From a virus, in IMG/VR virus record IMGVR_UViG_3300017971_000306, positions 1 through 61,397 of that record: 61,397 nt of DNA, one strand, 5' to 3'. The notes under the pieces are model-generated. The model was not told the origin of the DNA, ran no database searches, and saw nothing but the letters and a program-made list of their open reading frames with translations. Both the position numbers and the translations under genes were made by a program. Numbering within the stretch: position 1 is the stretch's first letter; each line of letters starts with the position of its first letter. This document shows positions 33,738-41,888 of this stretch, piece by piece.

Positions 33738-35268
33738 GAACAGTGTCGAGAGGAGAATGGCCACTGGCATGATTGTCAGCACCCGGGCTCTGCGGGAGAT
33801 CCAGACCCTGTACAACGAGGATCTGGTGGAGATCCCCTATGTGCGCCGGATAGCCAACTGGTGTCTGGAGTATTTCAGCCGCTATCAGAGAGCCCCGGGA
33901 AAGCACATACAGGACATATTCAACAGTCAGGTCCGCAAGGGGATGGATGAGGATGAGGCAGACCTGATCAGTGATTTCCTTGACGAGATCTCCGAGGAGT
34001 ATGCCCGGGCCGATCACTTCAACGTCCCATACCTGCTGGATGAGGTGGAGGAGCGGCTCAAGGCCATCAGCCTCCAACATCTGGCCGAGGACATACAAGC
34101 CCATCTGTCCAATGGAAGCACTCTGGAGGCCGAGGGCCTGCTGGGGCAATATGACAGGATCTCCCGGCCCTCCTCCAATGGGGTCAACCCACTGGATGAT
34201 CCAGAGGTGGTTCAAGCCGCTTTTGAATCCCGGGCCGAGCCCCTGTTCACTCTCCCGGGAGCCGCAGGGGATCTCCTGAATGACCAGCTGGTCCGGGGAG
34301 GCTTTCTGGGCTTCATGGGAAAGGCCAAGATTGGCAAGACAGCGATGTTGCTTGAGATGGTCCACCGGAGCCTCCTGCACCGCAACAACACAGCATTCTT
34401 CTCAGCCGGGGATGAGACACAGGAGGATATGACAGTCAGGCACCATGTACGCTTGGCAGGAAAGAGCAATCAGGGGAGGTACTGTGGGAAGCTGTGGGTG
34501 CCAGTCCTTGATTGCGAATACAACCAAGATAACACCTGCAACCGGAAGCACCGGGAGGGTGACACCGGACTGGAGGGTGCGACCTCGATGGAGGATGCCC
34601 CGGATGACTACAAGCCCTGTTCATATTGTGCCAAGCATGATCGGCCCCGCTTCCGGGGAGCCATGTGGTACAGGCGCAGAGATCCCGTGACCCCTCTGAC
34701 ATGGAGAGAGGGGCTCAAGATCGGCCAGAGGTTTATGAAGCGGCTGAAGGGCCGTCAGTTCAAGCTTGTGACCACTCCCAACAGCACTCTGACAGTACAG
34801 GATATTGAGGCCCATCTGGATGCTTGGGAGCACTTTGATGGATGGGTCCCGGATGTCATTGTGATTGACTATGCGGACATCATGGCCCCGGAGCCCGAGG
34901 ACCGCAGGAAGGATACCCGGGACCAACAGAATGGGACGTGGAAAGCCCTGCGCAGACTATCCCAGAAGCGGCATGTGCTGGTCATCACGGCTACCCAAGC
35001 GGATGCTGAAAGCTATGACACAGCCAGACTCAAGCTCAAAAACTTCTCTGAGTGCCGGCAGAAGTATGATCACGTGACCGGGATGCTGGGGCTCAACCAG
35101 ACTGATGAAGAGAAGCGGCGTGGCATCATGAGAGTGGGTTGGATGCTCCTGCGCCACGGTGAGTTTGACCCGAGCCGGATGACTGTCTTGCTCCAATGTC
35201 TCCAACAGGGCAGGCCGCTGATCGGATCTTTTCCCCTGCGGTTCAAGAAGAAAGACAAAAAGGCATAG
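33709..35268 (+). CDS. DnaB-like replicative helicase with zinc insertion
   Basis: 519 aa, ATG 33709 after GGAGAGTACAG. Helical N-terminal domain, then a RecA core with Walker A GKAKIGKTA (204-212) and Walker B DVIVIDYAD near 384-392. Between them, residues 259-307 hold five Cys (259, 269, 277, 304, 307) with His and Lys, an insertion not found in standard DnaB. It should unwind DNA with the separate primase. Confidence 0.85.
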   Translation: MARVKRKKVENSVERRMATGMIVSTRALREIQTLYNEDLVEIPYVRRIANWCLEYFSRYQRAPGKHIQDIFNSQVRKGMDEDEADLISDFLDEISEEYARADHFNVPYLLDEVEERLKAISLQHLAEDIQAHLSNGSTLEAEGLLGQYDRISRPSSNGVNPLDDPEVVQAAFESRAEPLFTLPGAAGDLLNDQLVRGGFLGFMGKAKIGKTAMLLEMVHRSLLHRNNTAFFSAGDETQEDMTVRHHVRLAGKSNQGRYCGKLWVPVLDCEYNQDNTCNRKHREGDTGLEGATSMEDAPDDYKPCSYCAKHDRPRFRGAMWYRRRDPVTPLTWREGLKIGQRFMKRLKGRQFKLVTTPNSTLTVQDIEAHLDAWEHFDGWVPDVIVIDYADIMAPEPEDRRKDTRDQQNGTWKALRRLSQKRHVLVITATQADAESYDTARLKLKNFSECRQKYDHVTGMLGLNQTDEEKRRGIMRVGWMLLRHGEFDPSRMTVLLQCLQQGRPLIGSFPLRFKKKDKKA

Positions 35269-35295
35269 CAGGATTGGATGGATCATTGTATAGTA
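35264..35295 (+). promoter_or_regulatory. Phage promoter element, copy 2
   Basis: CATAGCAGGAT, 12 bases, TGTATAGTA: upstream block identical to copy 1, -10 block differing at one base. It overlaps the helicase stop and serves the 219-aa gene and the DUF362/radical-SAM cassette. Confidence 0.75.
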
Positions 35296-35369
35296 GGTTG
35301 GATATGTTAAGTTGTTTGACAATTGAGTAGGTGAGCCAAGGTTGCTAACCAAGTGAAAGGAGGAAAACC

Positions 35370-36029
35370 ATGGCCAGAAAGACAACGACAGAGGGTGACG
35401 AGGGGATCCAGACCGAGAGACTGATTGCGGCGGCACGGGACATGAACACCGTGATGGGCCTCGATCCGGCTATTGGCACGGATGACGAGGGCAATGATAT
35501 CATTGAAGATTTGCCCGATGAGGACCTGACAGCCGCTATCAAGAATGAGGCTGACGAGGTACTGGCGAAAGACAAACTTGAGGATGACACGTGGGCAGTC
35601 CTTGAGGAATTGGGCGTGGCTGAGAAGGCCATAGCCGAGCGCAACAAGAAAGCCCCGGCAAAGGAGGAGAAAGTGGCAGACAAAAAGAAAGCCGCAAAAG
35701 ACAAGAAGGCTCCCGCCAAGGGCAAGGACAAGAAAGCCCCGGCCAAGGAGGAGAAAAAGGCAAAGGCTCCCAAGAAGGAAAGCAAGCCCAAGGAGCCCAA
35801 GGGACCCCGCTACAGCAGAGCCCGGGCCGTGGCCGATGCGCTGGGCAAGGTCAAAAAGACCTTCACCGTGCAGGAGTTGGCTGAGAAGGCTGATGAGCTG
35901 TACAAGGACGTCACTGGCGGGTCCAACGTCAAGGAGGCCCTTGCGGTTGCCAAGATCGCAGTGGGTGTCCTCGATCAGCTGGGCACGATTCAGGCCGCTG
36001 AGGAAAAGAACACCTACACCAAGGCATAA
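35370..36029 (+). CDS. Lys/Ala-rich nucleoid-type protein with C-terminal winged-helix-like domain
   Basis: 219 aa, ATG 35370 after AAAGGAGGAAAACC. Residues 90-145 are histone-H1-like repeats of KKAPAKEEK and KDKKAPAKG. The C-terminal 70 residues (ARAVADALGKVKKTFTVQEL, then ADELYKDVTGGSN) look like a small winged-helix domain. It has its own promoter and may coat DNA or regulate transcription. Confidence 0.65.
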   Translation: MARKTTTEGDEGIQTERLIAAARDMNTVMGLDPAIGTDDEGNDIIEDLPDEDLTAAIKNEADEVLAKDKLEDDTWAVLEELGVAEKAIAERNKKAPAKEEKVADKKKAAKDKKAPAKGKDKKAPAKEEKKAKAPKKESKPKEPKGPRYSRARAVADALGKVKKTFTVQELAEKADELYKDVTGGSNVKEALAVAKIAVGVLDQLGTIQAAEEKNTYTKA

Positions 36030-36031
36030 TC

Positions 36032-36886
36032 ATGTCTTGGGTCCGGTGCGCTGACTACAAGCGGGACACGCTTCAGAGCATCCCCGATCACATCTGGTCG
36101 GGGATGCCTGACGTGTCGGGCAAGCGGGTGTTCATAAAGCCCAATTTGGTCTGTCCCCCTACCCGTTGGGACAAGGCCTCCACCACATCGGTGAACGTGG
36201 TCCGGCTCGTGATCGAGCGGCTACAGGATGCCGGGGCCTCCTCCATCGTTGTAGGTGACTGCGGCTTCCAGGATCAGTGGGATGCCACGCTGGAGATCTC
36301 CGGCTATGGCAAGCTGTCCAAGCAGTACGGGGTGGAGTTGATCGGCCTCCAGTGCGGCCCCAATTTTCACCGCTTCACCCTCCACCGTCTGAACAAGGGT
36401 GAATACATGTCTTTGTATGGGGCCAAAATATCCGATTTTGTATTGGGGTGCGACACTGTTTTCAACCTGCCCAAGCTCAAGGTCCACTCCATGGCTCTGG
36501 TCACCGGGGCTATCAAGAACATGATGGGCACGATGGCCCAGAAGGGCTCCATGCATCCCAAGGCCAATATCAAGATCCTTCACAAGCGGCTCCGGGACCT
36601 GTACTACATCATGAGCCCTCTGGTTGGATTTGTCCTGATGGATGGGGTCTATGGATCGGAGTACACCGAGCAATACGGGGTCCCGGTTCACTCGGGTCTG
36701 CTCATATCCGGGACAGACATGTGGGAGGTGGATTGTCTGGCGGCTTCTGCCATGGATATCTGCCACGAGGATGTGCCCTATTTGACGTACATAGGCAGGG
36801 ACAAGGCTATAGACAGCCCTGACCTGATCGATGAATCTGCTGTCATCTCGTATGAAAGGCCGTTGGCATGGCGAAAGACAAAGTGA
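36032..36886 (+). CDS. DUF362-family protein
   Basis: 284 aa. VFIKPNLVCPPTRWDKASTT, SIVVGDCGF, and NLPKLKVHSMALVTGAIKNM followed by GTMAQKGSMHP are the conserved blocks of DUF362. Bacterial members often carry ferredoxin clusters; here no CxxCxxC set is present. The biochemical role of the family is not established to my knowledge. It is coupled to a radical-SAM gene (19-base overlap), implying a shared redox or modification pathway. Unusual in a phage. Confidence 0.8.
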   Translation: MSWVRCADYKRDTLQSIPDHIWSGMPDVSGKRVFIKPNLVCPPTRWDKASTTSVNVVRLVIERLQDAGASSIVVGDCGFQDQWDATLEISGYGKLSKQYGVELIGLQCGPNFHRFTLHRLNKGEYMSLYGAKISDFVLGCDTVFNLPKLKVHSMALVTGAIKNMMGTMAQKGSMHPKANIKILHKRLRDLYYIMSPLVGFVLMDGVYGSEYTEQYGVPVHSGLLISGTDMWEVDCLAASAMDICHEDVPYLTYIGRDKAIDSPDLIDESAVISYERPLAWRKTK

Positions 36887-38001
36887 ATATCAGCAAGGCC
36901 AAGTTTGGTTCCATTGTAGGATGGCGGGGGGATAGCCTCTGCTGTCCACAGGCTTTCGGGGGAGATTGCTATGGGGGATGCAGTTGCGGGTGTTGGTGGT
37001 GCTTCTGTCGGGAGATGGAGGAGGAGATGTTCACCAAATACTACACTGGCTGGCACCGGGATCTCGTCAGGCCAGCTAGCCCGGAGGACTTCAAAAAGCT
37101 GTTCGACAAAATGCACTCTGACAAGCCCACCAAGAATTGGGAAGTCAAGTGCCTCCGGGAGGGCCTGCCCTTCAACATGGGCTCCAAGGCCGAGACATTC
37201 TGTTTGGAGGACCTGAATGACAGTGTAGTGATCCCAATTCTGGAGTTGTTCCGGGAGGCCGGGGTGCCTCTGATCCTTGAGACCAAAACCCATTATGTGG
37301 GGCTGGAGCGGTACATGGACGTGCTCAAGGATCTCGACTGCGCCGTGATCGTGGCAATCATGGGAGGATCGGACACGCTCAACTACAAGCTGGAGCCCGG
37401 GGTGCCTATGGCCTCGGCTCGGTGGTATCTCGTGGAACAGCTGAACAAGCGGGGGATCTGGACCGGGGTGCGGTGGGAGCCTGTCATGGCCACCATCAAC
37501 GACAAGCAGGCCATGTTTGAGCAATACGCTGAGATGTGTGTCAGGACCGGGGCCAAGCATGCCTCCATATTCAACTACAGGACCAGCCTGCCTCGGAGGG
37601 GCCAAGAGGAGTTTGAGAAGCGTGGCATCAACTACATCAGGATGCTGGAGGGCAATCTGGATGAGAAGTGGCGGCCCAAGGGACAGGCCCTGATCCAAGC
37701 CCTCAAGGACCGGGGTGTCAAAGTGTCCTCCCCTGACTTTGTGAACTTCCCCTTTGGGAATGCGTGCGAAAGCTGTTGTGGGGTAGATGGGCTGTTCAAG
37801 CCCTATCAGTTCACCTTTCAGCACGCCTGCAAACGGATCGAGGAGGAGGGCTCAGTGTGCTGGGATGATATGGAGGAGATCACCTTCAGAGAGCCCAAGG
37901 CCTATGAGCGGATGAAGGAGCACTGGAATGGCGGGGGGCAGTACTATTACTGGACGACAGCCCCGAGATCAAGGTGCTGGACCGGGACAAGCAGGGCATG
38001 A
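36868..38001 (+). CDS. Radical-SAM enzyme (SPL-like), with apparent C-terminal frame break
   Basis: 377 aa. The cluster motif C38-x3-C42-x2-C45 lies in CYGGCSCGCWWCF; a GGS/TxE-type middle (LILETKTHYVGL, AIMGGSDTL) fits the SPL-like barrel. A second Cys group (NACESCCGVDG, near 308-315) could bind an auxiliary cluster. The annotated end (YYYWTTAPRSRCW...) looks unnatural, whereas the -1 frame from the G6 run at 37933-37938 reads LDDSPEIKVLDRDKQGMKIY and ends at 38050 beside the next start. Substrate unknown. Confidence 0.75.
   Translation: MAKDKVNISKAKFGSIVGWRGDSLCCPQAFGGDCYGGCSCGCWWCFCREMEEEMFTKYYTGWHRDLVRPASPEDFKKLFDKMHSDKPTKNWEVKCLREGLPFNMGSKAETFCLEDLNDSVVIPILELFREAGVPLILETKTHYVGLERYMDVLKDLDCAVIVAIMGGSDTLNYKLEPGVPMASARWYLVEQLNKRGIWTGVRWEPVMATINDKQAMFEQYAEMCVRTGAKHASIFNYRTSLPRRGQEEFEKRGINYIRMLEGNLDEKWRPKGQALIQALKDRGVKVSSPDFVNFPFGNACESCCGVDGLFKPYQFTFQHACKRIEEEGSVCWDDMEEITFREPKAYERMKEHWNGGGQYYYWTTAPRSRCWTGTSRA
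37933..37938 (+). other. G6 run at apparent -1 frame shift in radical-SAM gene
   Basis: Downstream of this run the -1 frame carries a natural-looking C-terminus to a TAG at 38048-38050, overlapping the next ATG at 38045. It is either programmed slippage, a mutation or a sequencing error. Confidence 0.5.
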
Positions 38002-38044
38002 AGATATATGGCAGGAAAAACCCAGAGGAAAAGGAGGGGCTGAT

Positions 38045-38515
38045 ATGGTAGCAGATGAGCATTGGATGTTGGGGCCACACAGATTGTCCTTCATCCCGGA
38101 GGACACACTGGAGATGAAGGCCGTGCCTGCGGCTCATGTAATCGAGTTGGTGGGGAAGGCTTGGCCGGGGGAGGCCGTGTTCATATCCCGGAAGCCCATC
38201 AATCATGAGGCTCAATTGATACACAAGGAGACATGCGAGGTCATAGCCTCGTGGGGCTCCAACCGGGAGGCCTTCATACAGCTGTGGGAGGATGCCCGGG
38301 AGGGGAGGCCCCTGCTTCACTCTGAGAGCCTCCGGGTGGCGCAGTTTGGCGATTACAGGAAGGCCCAGCTGGCCTTGTTGGAGGACAAGATCAATCACAT
38401 ACTGGCCGAGGGCCGGGAGTGGTTATTGGAGGGTGAAATGTTCCAGCTGACGCAGTCAGGGGTGGAGCTCAAAATGGTGATCAAAGAAGATGAAGCACCC
38501 GTGCCCTCTTCATGA
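38045..38515 (+). CDS. Hypothetical protein (156 aa) between radical-SAM genes
   Basis: ATG 38045 with AAAGGAGGGGCTGAT upstream. Mixed N-terminal domain, helical C-terminal half (AQLALLEDKINHILAEGREW). It has one Cys and no cluster motif. Located between the two radical-SAM genes, so a partner or substrate-binding role is conceivable. Confidence 0.6.
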   Translation: MVADEHWMLGPHRLSFIPEDTLEMKAVPAAHVIELVGKAWPGEAVFISRKPINHEAQLIHKETCEVIASWGSNREAFIQLWEDAREGRPLLHSESLRVAQFGDYRKAQLALLEDKINHILAEGREWLLEGEMFQLTQSGVELKMVIKEDEAPVPSS

Positions 38516-38593
38516 CACGCTAACATGCCGCTTGACCATCCTCGGATATCATCTGAGGGTGCTCAAGTTGGCTATCCGGGAGGAGTTGCCGAG

Positions 38594-40003
38594 ATGGCTG
38601 AGATGGATTATTGGACGCTGAGAAAGAATGTCAGCAAGATCGTGCCCCGCATGACACAGCTATTCCGGGAGCGCAAGAAGGTCCGGGCTGTCAGAGAGAA
38701 GGGCCGCAAGAGCGGCTACAAGCAGTACAATCTCCGGACCCGGGAGTGGGTCAAACAGGAGCGGCTACTGAACACCGAGGAGGTCAACAGCTTTGCGGAG
38801 ATCTCTGTCAGGGCTCAGGCCTGTCCGATGCCCCTCAACCTCGATGTCTGGGATGGACTGATCTGTCCATTTGCTTGTAAGTATTGCTATGCCAATGCCT
38901 TCCGGGCTAGCCTGTACACGGCCTTTTTCGACAACAGCAAGACAATGGGCTTCCGGCACTGCAACCCAAGCTATTACAAGGGTGAGCTGGACAAGCTGAT
39001 GAAGCACCGGGGGAAGGACCCGCAGAGCGTGCCACAGGACGTGCCCCGGGCTATCGCAATGGAGATCCCCATGAGGCTCGGGATCAGGTTTGAAGACTTC
39101 CTGCGCAATGAGGAAAAGGAGGGGATCAGCTTGGAGTTGTTGCGCTATCTAGCCCAAGAGGACTATCCAGTGATGATCAATACCAAATCGGATCTCGTGG
39201 GCCATGAGGACTATCTGGAGGCACTGGGCTCCAACGAGGGGAGGACAGCTGTCCACGTCACGGTGATCTCCTCCAATGACCAGATCCTCAAGACACTGGA
39301 GCCGGGAGCCCCGCCATTTGACAAGCGGGTGGAAGCCTGCGAAAGGCTGGCCGGGGCCGGGGTGCGACCTGTGGCCCGGATCGAGCCATATTTGGTGTTC
39401 CTGTGCGACAGCCCGGATGAGGTGGAGGAGTACATGGAGAGGATGTGGGAGGCCGGGGTGCGGCATATCACGTTTGATACATACAGCTACACCGCTCACA
39501 ACCCGGGGATCAGACAGGACTTCATCAACTGCGGGGTGGACTTTGAGCGGCTGTTTCTGCTGGGGTGCGACAGTCAGGGCCTCGGGAGCCTCCTGCTGGG
39601 CAAGTTTATGGAGTTGTTCCGGGAGAGGGGCTTCAGCTGTAGCACTTTCGATATTGGCAATGCGGCCTCCAATTCCCAGACCATCTGCTGTGAGGTTGGG
39701 GACTGGTTTCAGGGGGGATGGAATTATGGGTGCACGGTCATAGCGGCCCGATTCATCAAGAGCCGGGGAACACAGCCCACCCGCTGGAAGGATTTTGTTG
39801 AGCATGTCGAGGAGCATGGGGGCTTCCTGAGTGAGGCCCTGAGGATGGACGTTCACAGGCTCTGGAATGTCGAGGGCAACGAGGCCTATGCCTCCAACTG
39901 GTGTCAGGGGATCGAGCCTGTGGGGGCCGATGAGGATGGGATTGTCTGGCACTATCTGGAGGGGGATGACTTCCGGGAGCGGCTATTGGAGGAGTGTTTA
40001 TGA
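38594..40003 (+). CDS. Radical-SAM enzyme, spore-photoproduct-lyase-like
   Basis: 469 aa. Start at ATG 38594 with GGGAGGAG upstream; an ATG at 38525 lacks a ribosome site. Cluster motif C91-x3-C95-x2-C98 in CPFACKYCYA, followed by a helix-strand barrel with MINTKSDLVG and VTVISSNDQIL as in SPL-like proteins. C-terminal Cys residues (SQTICCEVGDW) may ligate another cluster. SPL repairs thymine dimers, but the family includes many enzymes of unknown substrate. Confidence 0.8.
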   Translation: MAEMDYWTLRKNVSKIVPRMTQLFRERKKVRAVREKGRKSGYKQYNLRTREWVKQERLLNTEEVNSFAEISVRAQACPMPLNLDVWDGLICPFACKYCYANAFRASLYTAFFDNSKTMGFRHCNPSYYKGELDKLMKHRGKDPQSVPQDVPRAIAMEIPMRLGIRFEDFLRNEEKEGISLELLRYLAQEDYPVMINTKSDLVGHEDYLEALGSNEGRTAVHVTVISSNDQILKTLEPGAPPFDKRVEACERLAGAGVRPVARIEPYLVFLCDSPDEVEEYMERMWEAGVRHITFDTYSYTAHNPGIRQDFINCGVDFERLFLLGCDSQGLGSLLLGKFMELFRERGFSCSTFDIGNAASNSQTICCEVGDWFQGGWNYGCTVIAARFIKSRGTQPTRWKDFVEHVEEHGGFLSEALRMDVHRLWNVEGNEAYASNWCQGIEPVGADEDGIVWHYLEGDDFRERLLEECL

Positions 40004-40302
40004 GTGAGGACCTGAAAGACATCAGTGACGGAATGAAGGTGGATTTCACCGAGTGCGCTGAGTGCGCCGCAAAGCCCGGGACCCCTTCCCTGTGTCCCAG
40101 CTGTATCGCCAACCGGGACATGATCTACACCCTCAAGGAGGCCGTGGTCAAGGGCTCCAAGGCCCTGCGCTTCATAGCCGGGGTGCTGGAGGAGGGAACA
40201 GCCCGGGGAAGGCCAATGGACCTGATCCTGAAAGGTGACTGGGACAAGTGGTGGGAAAAGGTCAAGGCCTTCCGGGATATCATGGAGGGCCTACACCGAT
40301 GA
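40000..40302 (+). CDS. Small zinc-type protein (100 aa)
   Basis: ATG 40000 overlaps the radical-SAM stop (ATGA). Contains CAEC...CPSC, a zinc-ribbon-like set in residues 15-35, then helices. Function unknown. Confidence 0.65.
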   Translation: MSEDLKDISDGMKVDFTECAECAAKPGTPSLCPSCIANRDMIYTLKEAVVKGSKALRFIAGVLEEGTARGRPMDLILKGDWDKWWEKVKAFRDIMEGLHR

Positions 40303-40490
40303 TAACAGACACTTCCAAGATGCCGTTTGGCAAGTACAGAGGCACCCCCATGTCCGAGGTCCCGGACAGCTACCTTGTTTGGTTCTATGGGCAGGATGAT
40401 GCCAAGGCTAGCCAGCCCGAGGTCTATCAGTACATTGTGGACAACGCCCATCTGTTCCCGGATCTGATCTTGAGGAGGGAGGACCGATGA
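40299..40490 (+). CDS. DUF3820-like small protein (63 aa)
   Basis: ATG 40299 overlaps the previous stop (ATGA). MPFGKYRGTPMSEVPDSYLV is the signature of the DUF3820 family, sometimes found near exonuclease or nucleic-acid proteins. Complete at the usual short length. Confidence 0.75.
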   Translation: MITDTSKMPFGKYRGTPMSEVPDSYLVWFYGQDDAKASQPEVYQYIVDNAHLFPDLILRREDR

Positions 40491-40702
40491 GCCAAGGAAC
40501 AGCCTGCCAGTGTCCTGAGAGAGAAAAGCCCGTCAAGGAGAGGGCTTGGGTGGTCTGGATGCGGAGATGCAACTACAGTGCTTTCAACGGCTACCATTAC
40601 ACCCCCAGCGACTATTCCGCTGTCAAGTGTAGGGCTTGCGGAGCCAACTGGAGGACCAATGCTCAGTTTGTGGATGATTTGAAAGATGGAGAATTGAGAT
40701 GA
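40487..40702 (+). CDS. Small Cys-containing protein (71 aa)
   Basis: Overlaps both neighbours by four bases. CQCPE near the start and VKCRACGANW near the end could make a zinc ribbon. Unknown. Confidence 0.6.
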   Translation: MSQGTACQCPEREKPVKERAWVVWMRRCNYSAFNGYHYTPSDYSAVKCRACGANWRTNAQFVDDLKDGELR

Positions 40703-41004
40703 GCGGTGGATCTTTTGACTATTTGTGTCACAAGGAATTGGACTATTTCATGTGTACAGAGCGGGGTCTGGATGAGATGATTTGCGCTCTGGCAGAGTTG
40801 GGATATGCTGAGGATGCGGCTGTTGCCACCCAGCAATTCCTTCTGGACCTCCGGAAGGCCAAAGTCAGGCTGGAAGCATCCCTGTCTGATCTCCAGCCCG
40901 TATGGAAAGCAATTGAGTGGTGGAAGTCATGCGACACTTCCGAGGATGCGTTCAAGAAAGCACTAGCAAAGTGGAGAGGAGAAACAGATGAGTCAAGTGA
41001 GTAA
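40699..41004 (+). CDS. Hypothetical phage protein, MSGGSFDYL family (101 aa)
   Basis: The MSGGSFDYLCHKE opening is one I know from many phage small proteins of unknown role. The remainder is helical (DEMICALAELGYAEDA). Its end overlaps the next start. Confidence 0.65.
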   Translation: MSGGSFDYLCHKELDYFMCTERGLDEMICALAELGYAEDAAVATQQFLLDLRKAKVRLEASLSDLQPVWKAIEWWKSCDTSEDAFKKALAKWRGETDESSE

Positions 41005-41824
41005 CAGGGTGGAGGAGATCTTTGCCCACGCAGTGGCGATGGATCAGGCCGGGAGGCTCCGCAGTACCATTTACGTGATTGACCGGGAGGTGTACATCAT
41101 CAATCAGGACAACACGGTGTTCCTGCGGTTCAAGCTCAGGGAGAGTGAGAAGCCCTTTGAGGAGCCTGTCAGCTTCCGGGCCAATGACTATGACTCCCGG
41201 GCCTTCCGGGAGGAGGGTGGCAAGATTGTGTTTGAGACTGAGGCCAATGGCTTCATCCGGACCAAGACCTGCGGCACCCCAGACGCTGACCCGGAGGAGA
41301 TCCGGGACATGTTCAAGAAGTTCAAGCCCGTCAAGGTCAACAAGGTCAAGCTGAGCCGGGACATCCTCCCACTTCTGGAGGAGGGCCTGAGCCACATCGA
41401 GATCCGGGCCGAGGAGGGGGAGATCAAGTTTGTTCAGCGCAACATCTACTCGGGTGCGGTGATCGAGATCTCCCGGGCCGTTGACACTGGGGCTCTGGGG
41501 GTGGACAACCCCGATGAACTGGAGGAGGACTTTGGGCCGCTCGGCCTGCGCACAGGTGACTTCTCGGCCCTGTTTGCGTTCAATGATAATCTGGTGTTCA
41601 CCTTCCCACCCGAGGGGCAAGGTGACTACTGTTGTGTGAGAAGCAGGGACCCCAAAATGGCCATGGATGGGGTAGTGGCTTGTTGTGTGTATGATGAGCT
41701 GGGCCAGATCTCGGAGGTGAGCGATGGGAGGAAAGAGCAGAAAAAGCGGGGGAGTCAGCAAGGCTCTGATAAACAAACTGTCAAAGGGAAAGAACAAGTG
41801 CGGAAGCGGGTGCGCACCAAGTAA
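40988..41824 (+). CDS. Hypothetical protein (278 aa), possible clamp-like fold
   Basis: Alternating strands and short helices (STIYVIDREVYIINQDN, LSRDILPLLEEGLSHIEI, DNLVFTFPPEG) recall a diverged DNA clamp, but no motif proves it and a true clamp lies at 42992. The last 45 residues are Lys/Gln-rich and overlap a second frame at 41724-41888. Unknown. Confidence 0.55.
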   Translation: MSQVSNRVEEIFAHAVAMDQAGRLRSTIYVIDREVYIINQDNTVFLRFKLRESEKPFEEPVSFRANDYDSRAFREEGGKIVFETEANGFIRTKTCGTPDADPEEIRDMFKKFKPVKVNKVKLSRDILPLLEEGLSHIEIRAEEGEIKFVQRNIYSGAVIEISRAVDTGALGVDNPDELEEDFGPLGLRTGDFSALFAFNDNLVFTFPPEGQGDYCCVRSRDPKMAMDGVVACCVYDELGQISEVSDGRKEQKKRGSQQGSDKQTVKGKEQVRKRVRTK

Positions 41825-41888
41825 CAAACAGAAGCGGGGGAAGGGATTTGATCTGCTATCTGAACAATCTGAAGGCGCAGGGGATTGA
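41724..41888 (+). CDS. Possible small basic protein (54 aa) overlapping two genes
   Basis: ATG 41724 has CTCGGAGGTGAGCG upstream, a good ribosome site. The peptide (MGGKSRKSGGVSKALINKL..., CGSGC) is Lys/Gly-rich. It overlaps the 278-aa gene by 101 bases and bridges to the next gene, whose own start is otherwise weak. Confidence 0.45.
   Translation: MGGKSRKSGGVSKALINKLSKGKNKCGSGCAPSNKQKRGKGFDLLSEQSEGAGD

Noticed and set aside
35316-35321. TTGACA as a sigma70 -35 before the 219-aa gene
   Set aside because: No -10 at 16-18 bp; the CATAGCAGGAT element 40 bases upstream is a better promoter.
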